64,000 nucleotides of DNA from Ailanthus altissimus (taxonomy: Eukaryota > Streptophyta > Magnoliopsida > Sapindales > Simaroubaceae): the NCBI GenBank assembly GCA_946807835.1, contig OX327712.1, positions 19,548,001-19,612,000 of the forward strand, read 5' to 3'. Positions 60,016-64,000 of the stretch are shown in pieces. Below the pieces are notes generated by a model. That model was not told where the DNA came from. It did not search any database and saw nothing but the letters and a program-made list of their open reading frames with translations. Position 1 is the stretch's first letter, and the number at the start of each line of letters is the position of its first letter. The position numbers and the translations under genes are program-made.

Positions 60016-61497
60016 ACTAATATATACTAAAAGATAACTTAGTTAATATACAAATGAAATTGATTAGTTTCAAACTTAGTTAAAAATATTTTTTAAAACT
60101 ATTAACATACGTAATTAATTCATTTGACTAATAATTTTTTTTTAATGGTCTAAAAAATTTGAGTTCGAATTTGATTCATATGAATTTGTATTTTGTTATA
60201 ATTTTTTATACTTAATTTTGAATATTATTTTCAAAAACTAAGTTAATTATTTCTTTGTAGTGGAATGAATGAAGGAGAATTTTCGAAGCTAGCTCTTGTT
60301 TAAATCTATTTTCTTTTTTAGCCGAACACTAAATCATTAATTTTTTATAACCAAAAGACTTAAAATAGTACACTTTTGTTCATTGGTTATATTTCCCTCC
60401 TCTCTTTTTATTTCTCAATTTTAAATGAGAAAAATATCTATTGAATGCTCTCAAATTGACAAACAATCCTAAATAAATAAAAATACTTGAATTAAGTAGA
60501 TCAACAACACATCGATATATGATTTTTATTGTGATAAATGTGACTAAAATAAGTAAATTATTGTTATATAATATAATGTGGATAAATTTTATAAAAAATT
60601 GGTGAAAAAAGACTTAGACATTGAAAAAATTACCTAAAAGTGTGAAAAATTAGTGAAAGCAACTACTAGAGGTGTCACACAACGCACGTGCAGTGTGTGC
60701 ATTGTGTCAGGCATGCATCAATGTTCTTTGTGCGCTTATTTCTCTCTAATTTTGGTTTTTTAAAACTTATTTTATGTTATTGTTGATCAATTTATTCGTT
60801 TTTAACTGATGTACTCATTTTTAATACACTTATCACAAAAATATCTTATTTTTTGTTGATTTTTTTGTTGATTTAATCAAGATTTTTAAAATAAAATGAA
60901 TGCTTTTTTTTGGGCTTTGGGTATTTATTTCGGGGAGAGTTATAGAATTTGGAGAAAATATTGATAAGGGGTAAAACTGTCTTTTTCCAAGTCTTTGGGC
61001 TACAAAAAAAATTAGTAATTTAATATGTGATTAAAAAATAAAAATAGATTAAAAAGGATTAGTTATGTAAATTTTTTATGAATGAATGAATTATTTGATT
61101 ACTTTTAAAAAGATGTAGAGGGAGTAGTGTTCAAAAAGGGTCGGCGCAGTTACAAAAATTATTACTTCTCTCGACGCTCGACCGTTCAAACAAATTATGA
61201 TTATTACTTAATTACTCTTTCCCATTGATTCCTACATTTCATTCTCATGAATTAATTTGCAATTGGATACTTGAAATTATTTTAAAACTAAAATTTTCAG
61301 ATGCAAACGTACATTTTGTTTTTTAATAAAAAAATAGGGCTAAATAAAAATGAGAATCATTTTGCTCAAAATTGATTACAAAACAACATCATTATAAAGC
61401 ATGTGAAAATGATATTGATTTTGCTCAAAATAGATTATAAAACAACATCATTTTGACATATATTATTTAATTTACACGATATTCTCATTAAGCATGT
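60016..61497. other. AT-rich intergenic DNA
   Basis: No gene recognised. A direct repeat around TTTTGCTCAAAAT(T/A)GATTA with AACAACATCATT occurs at about 61362-61392 and 61422-61452. Confidence 0.45.
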
Positions 61498-61594
61498 TAG
61501 GAGTGGAAACCGACTAGGTTCTAATTTATTAAAATCAATTGATTTCGATTTCGATTCAGGTCAGAACCAAATCAAATTAGTTCTGCCTACCCTA
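61498..61594. mobile_element. Short hAT-type MITE relic
   Basis: 97 bp with left end TAGGAGTGG and right end in reverse TAGGGTAGGCAGAAC; interior words TCGATTTCGATT and GAACCAAATCAAATTAG resemble the MITE at 34420. Flanking 8-mers AAGCATGT and AAAGATGC agree only at five sites. Confidence 0.45.
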
Positions 61595-62204
61595 AAAGAT
61601 GCTATTTCAAAATTCATACTTATTTTACTATATAATTATTGTATTATATATTTTTTTAAATTTTTCTCTACTTATTTTAAGGTTTTATTTTTGCCTTCAC
61701 AATCTTTAAATTAAATGCAAAAGTTAAAGAATAGGAGAGGGGCGAACCCCTCTCCCCCGACCCCTTTTAGCGGGTAAAAATTTACTCAATTCTTATTCGT
61801 AAAAAATTACAAAATCAATGCATTAAAATTAATCTTCTAATCATTTCTACGCATAGAATTGTGCATAAGAGAGAATTGTTATATGTGAAAATTTGAAAAT
61901 GTGTTTTGAGTGTCTCTTGGCTTGTCTATATATCATATTCATCTTTAATTCATTATCATTATTATTATTTTTTTAAAGGCAATTCATTTGGTGACAAGTT
62001 GTTATAATTTGTTGCTGCTGCTGGCATAGAAAAAAAGATAGTAACAAATTCAAATGGAATTTTGCAAAAGTTGAAATTTGGTTACTTGTGTGGATTACAA
62101 CATTGGACCATTAATAGTGGTCCTTGGGGGAACAAATTCACTTTAAAGTTAGCATTGGAACCTTATCAAGTTTTTTGCCAACACAATGTTTATATATATA
62201 TATA
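61595..62204. other. Intergenic DNA, nothing recognised
   Basis: AT-rich apart from a C/G patch at about 61735-61765 (GAGAGGGGCGAACCCCTCTC, a perfect-stem short hairpin). Confidence 0.45.
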
Positions 62205-62360
62205 AAATGATCTAATGATTTATGTAAATTATTATATAGTAAGTAATATTATTATATATTATTTTTTATAATTTTTGTACAGTTTATAATATATTATAAA
62301 ATATTGTTACTTGTTTAAAAATTTACTATTTAGTAAATTATCTAACCCATTAAATTAATT
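62205..62360. mobile_element. AT-rich palindromic MITE-like element
   Basis: AAATTATTATATAGTAAGTA on the left is partly mirrored by TTACTATTTAGTAAATTA on the right. It resembles 41305-41485. Confidence 0.4.
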
Positions 62361-62496
62361 TTCTCTTTTTCTCTCTAATATATATTTATTTATTAAAAAA
62401 AAAGAATGAATTATTGAGCAAAAATTGGAGGATTGAGTTTCTTTACAAGGTGATAATTAATATGAGATGTAACAGACTCTATTCAAATACAATTAC

Positions 62497-63331
62497 GTTG
62501 AGGGAGAAAACATCATTCTTTCCGTGAGATTATGTTAAAACGAAAAATTTTAAGTTCAATCTTGAACCTTAATTTTTATGTGCAGCGGAATAACTTATAT
62601 ATCAAGTAAAATAGAAAGAATTCAAAGCAGAAAATAAAAATCACAACACAATCACTTACATGGTTTGGCTAATTGCCTACGTTCACGGTGGATTTAAGGA
62701 TCCTAACCTTTCTTATTAACTCCCTAAAGATTTTACAAGGAAAACCCAATGAAGAACCCTCAAAAGAACCTAGTGTTTAGTATACCCTTACTCTACCACG
62801 AATAATGAACACCCAAACGATGGTTCCACTTAAGCGCACACAAACACTTAGTATCTACCTAGTTTTTCTCCTCTCTTAGAGTCTCTCTTTAATGCTTGAT
62901 CTTAACTAAAGGGTTTTCAAGTATTTATATAAGGGTTATTTCATGCTTACTAACCCTATTTTTTATTGGAGTAACAATCCACTTGTTTTGAAAGTTTTAA
63001 ACTTCCCAAAACTCAAAATCTAAATAAAAAATAGAATATCTCCCTGTTTTGGTGTCGCGATGCTGAGCCTTAACGAGTCCAGCGCTATGGTGTTAGAAAA
63101 TTATTGCTATGATGCTAAGGTTCTAGTTTGGGCGTCGTGACGCTCCCCCTTATTTTAACTTTGTGCTTTTTCTCATTTTTTAGTGTTTTCGAGTCCCAAT
63201 TTATTTTTTCTTTCATATCTTAAACTTTTTTATACGTATCTCATACATTTTAAATTAATTGTGATTCTCTTTTTTAATATCCATCTCTATTCTTGTTTAA
63301 ATAAAATTGTTAAATTACCATATCTTTAACA
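62497..63331 (-). repeat. Copia-type LTR relic H, antisense
   Basis: About 835 bp. In the minus sense it runs from TGTTAAAGATATGG at 63331 to TTTTCTCCCTCAAC at 62497 and aligns with relic G throughout: GAGAGACTCTAAGAGAGG, GTAGATACTAAGTGTTTGTG, CCACCGTGAACGTAGGCAAT and TTTTTCGTTTTAACATAAT. It is the better-preserved copy. No partner LTR in the window, no target duplication found. Confidence 0.75.
63051..63144. repeat. GC-rich palindrome array in LTR relic H
   Basis: Four 14-mers: GGTGTCGCGATGCT (63051), AGCGCTATGGTGTT (63081), ATTGCTATGATGCT (63102) and GGCGTCGTGACGCT (63131). Steps are 30, 21 and 29 bp. Confidence 0.75.
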
Positions 63332-64000
63332 AATCATTTGAGTAAACTAAATCATATTTTGCTAGTTTAGCAACCGGCCGATTGAAATCTCGGAGAATAA
63401 ATAAAACTTTTGAAAATTGAAGAGAGGTAGAATGTTTGATATGTTTTCTACTACTAACCCTAATTAAAAAAAAGAAGAAAATAACTTAATTGATGTATAT
63501 TAGTAATAAATGATTTAATAGTTGACATTACTTACCTTAAAATGTTATGGTGCCTGACATTACTAAAAGTTAAAACTTTTTTTTTAGTAGAATTATTGTG
63601 TAAGCTGCGTTTAACTGAGAATAAAAATGTATAGCATTTACCAAAGTATTAAAATGGGTTCTTTTGTCATAAATATTTCTTAATTAATATATCATTTGCC
63701 AACAATGTATGTGAAAATGAAAATGGTTCTGTTATCCTTTTGCATCTGCTAGTGTTAATACAACTCTTCTCTTGCTTCAATCTTTTAGCAGCCAAGTGGC
63801 AATATCATTCATGATTTATAATTTTTTTTAATTTTCCCAATGCAATGAAAATATAATATTTCTTTTTTGCTTGAATCATGATCATCTTTTAATATTACAT
63901 GGTTTTAGAAGAATCAAATTCTCACTATTTTATTGGATTTTATTACTCTATTTAACTTTTTTTATTCAATATTATAATTTAAGATAATGATATGTTTGTA
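63332..64000. other. AT-rich end of the window
   Basis: No gene or repeat recognised. Confidence 0.45.

Noticed and set aside
1..64000. CRISPR array, defence island or biosynthetic operon
   Set aside because: The window is eukaryotic; no regularly spaced identical repeats with unique spacers and no clustered enzyme genes were seen.

Overview
This 64-kb window is nuclear DNA of a eudicot plant. It is AT-rich. Its genes have many short exons with GT-AG introns, and most of the rest is decayed plant transposable elements. There are no bacterial operons, phage genes, CRISPR arrays or recognisable tRNA/rRNA genes. I cannot name the species. All reading was by eye, so exon borders rest on splice consensus, reading phase and protein family fit, and identity values are hand counts or estimates.

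Four real genes are supported. (1) An Alba-domain DNA/RNA-binding protein, minus strand, 313-2446, five exons, 138 aa. (2) A WVD2/WDL-type TPX2-family microtubule protein, plus strand, coding 43911-46653, six coding exons, 359 aa. (3) A plastid-type FAD/NAD(P)-binding, renalase-like amine-oxidase-fold protein, plus strand, 48423-53324, eight exons, 481 aa. (4) A group IId WRKY factor, minus strand, 57463-58984, three exons, 346 aa. From memory this is the order of Arabidopsis At3g04620 (Alba), At3g04630 (WDL1), At3g04650 (FAD oxidoreductase) and At3g04670 (WRKY39), so the window looks like a conserved microsyntenic block inflated by transposons.

About 41 kb separates the Alba and WDL genes. 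It starts with a minus-strand Ty3/gypsy integrase relic (3950-5060) and a minus-strand Ty1/copia LTR plus gag relic (5160-5755). A transposon nest follows at 6290-28734. It holds a 3'-truncated copia element A (6290-10955) and a large copia element C (11039-28734, 3' LTR about 2.27 kb). C has been hit by a complete copia element B (11795-16921, 353-bp LTRs, 5-bp target duplication) and by two related LTRs in opposite orientation (D1 17825-20571, D2 20660-23000). D1 itself carries a further insertion X. Every gag-pol frame is broken. After the nest come a roughly 1-kb poly(A)-tailed retroposed insertion flanked by a 12-bp duplication (29274-30291), a degenerate repeat array (31500-32500), a hAT-type MITE (34420-34757), an LTR relic (35055-35880) and long AT-rich DNA.

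The right side holds the other three genes. Between and after them lie a dispersed LTR relic family (47343-48096 plus, 62497-63331 minus), an antisense LTR inside intron 3 of the oxidoreductase gene, a roughly 1-kb foldback element (54941-55930) and several MITEs.

The most unusual structures are: the head-to-head LTR pair D1/D2, which forms a 5.2-kb imperfect inverted repeat with only 88 bp between the arms; regularly spaced arrays of degenerate 14-bp GC-rich palindromes shared by several LTR relics; and a 27-nt G tract placed just at a splice acceptor of the Alba gene. I found no convincing new enzyme system.
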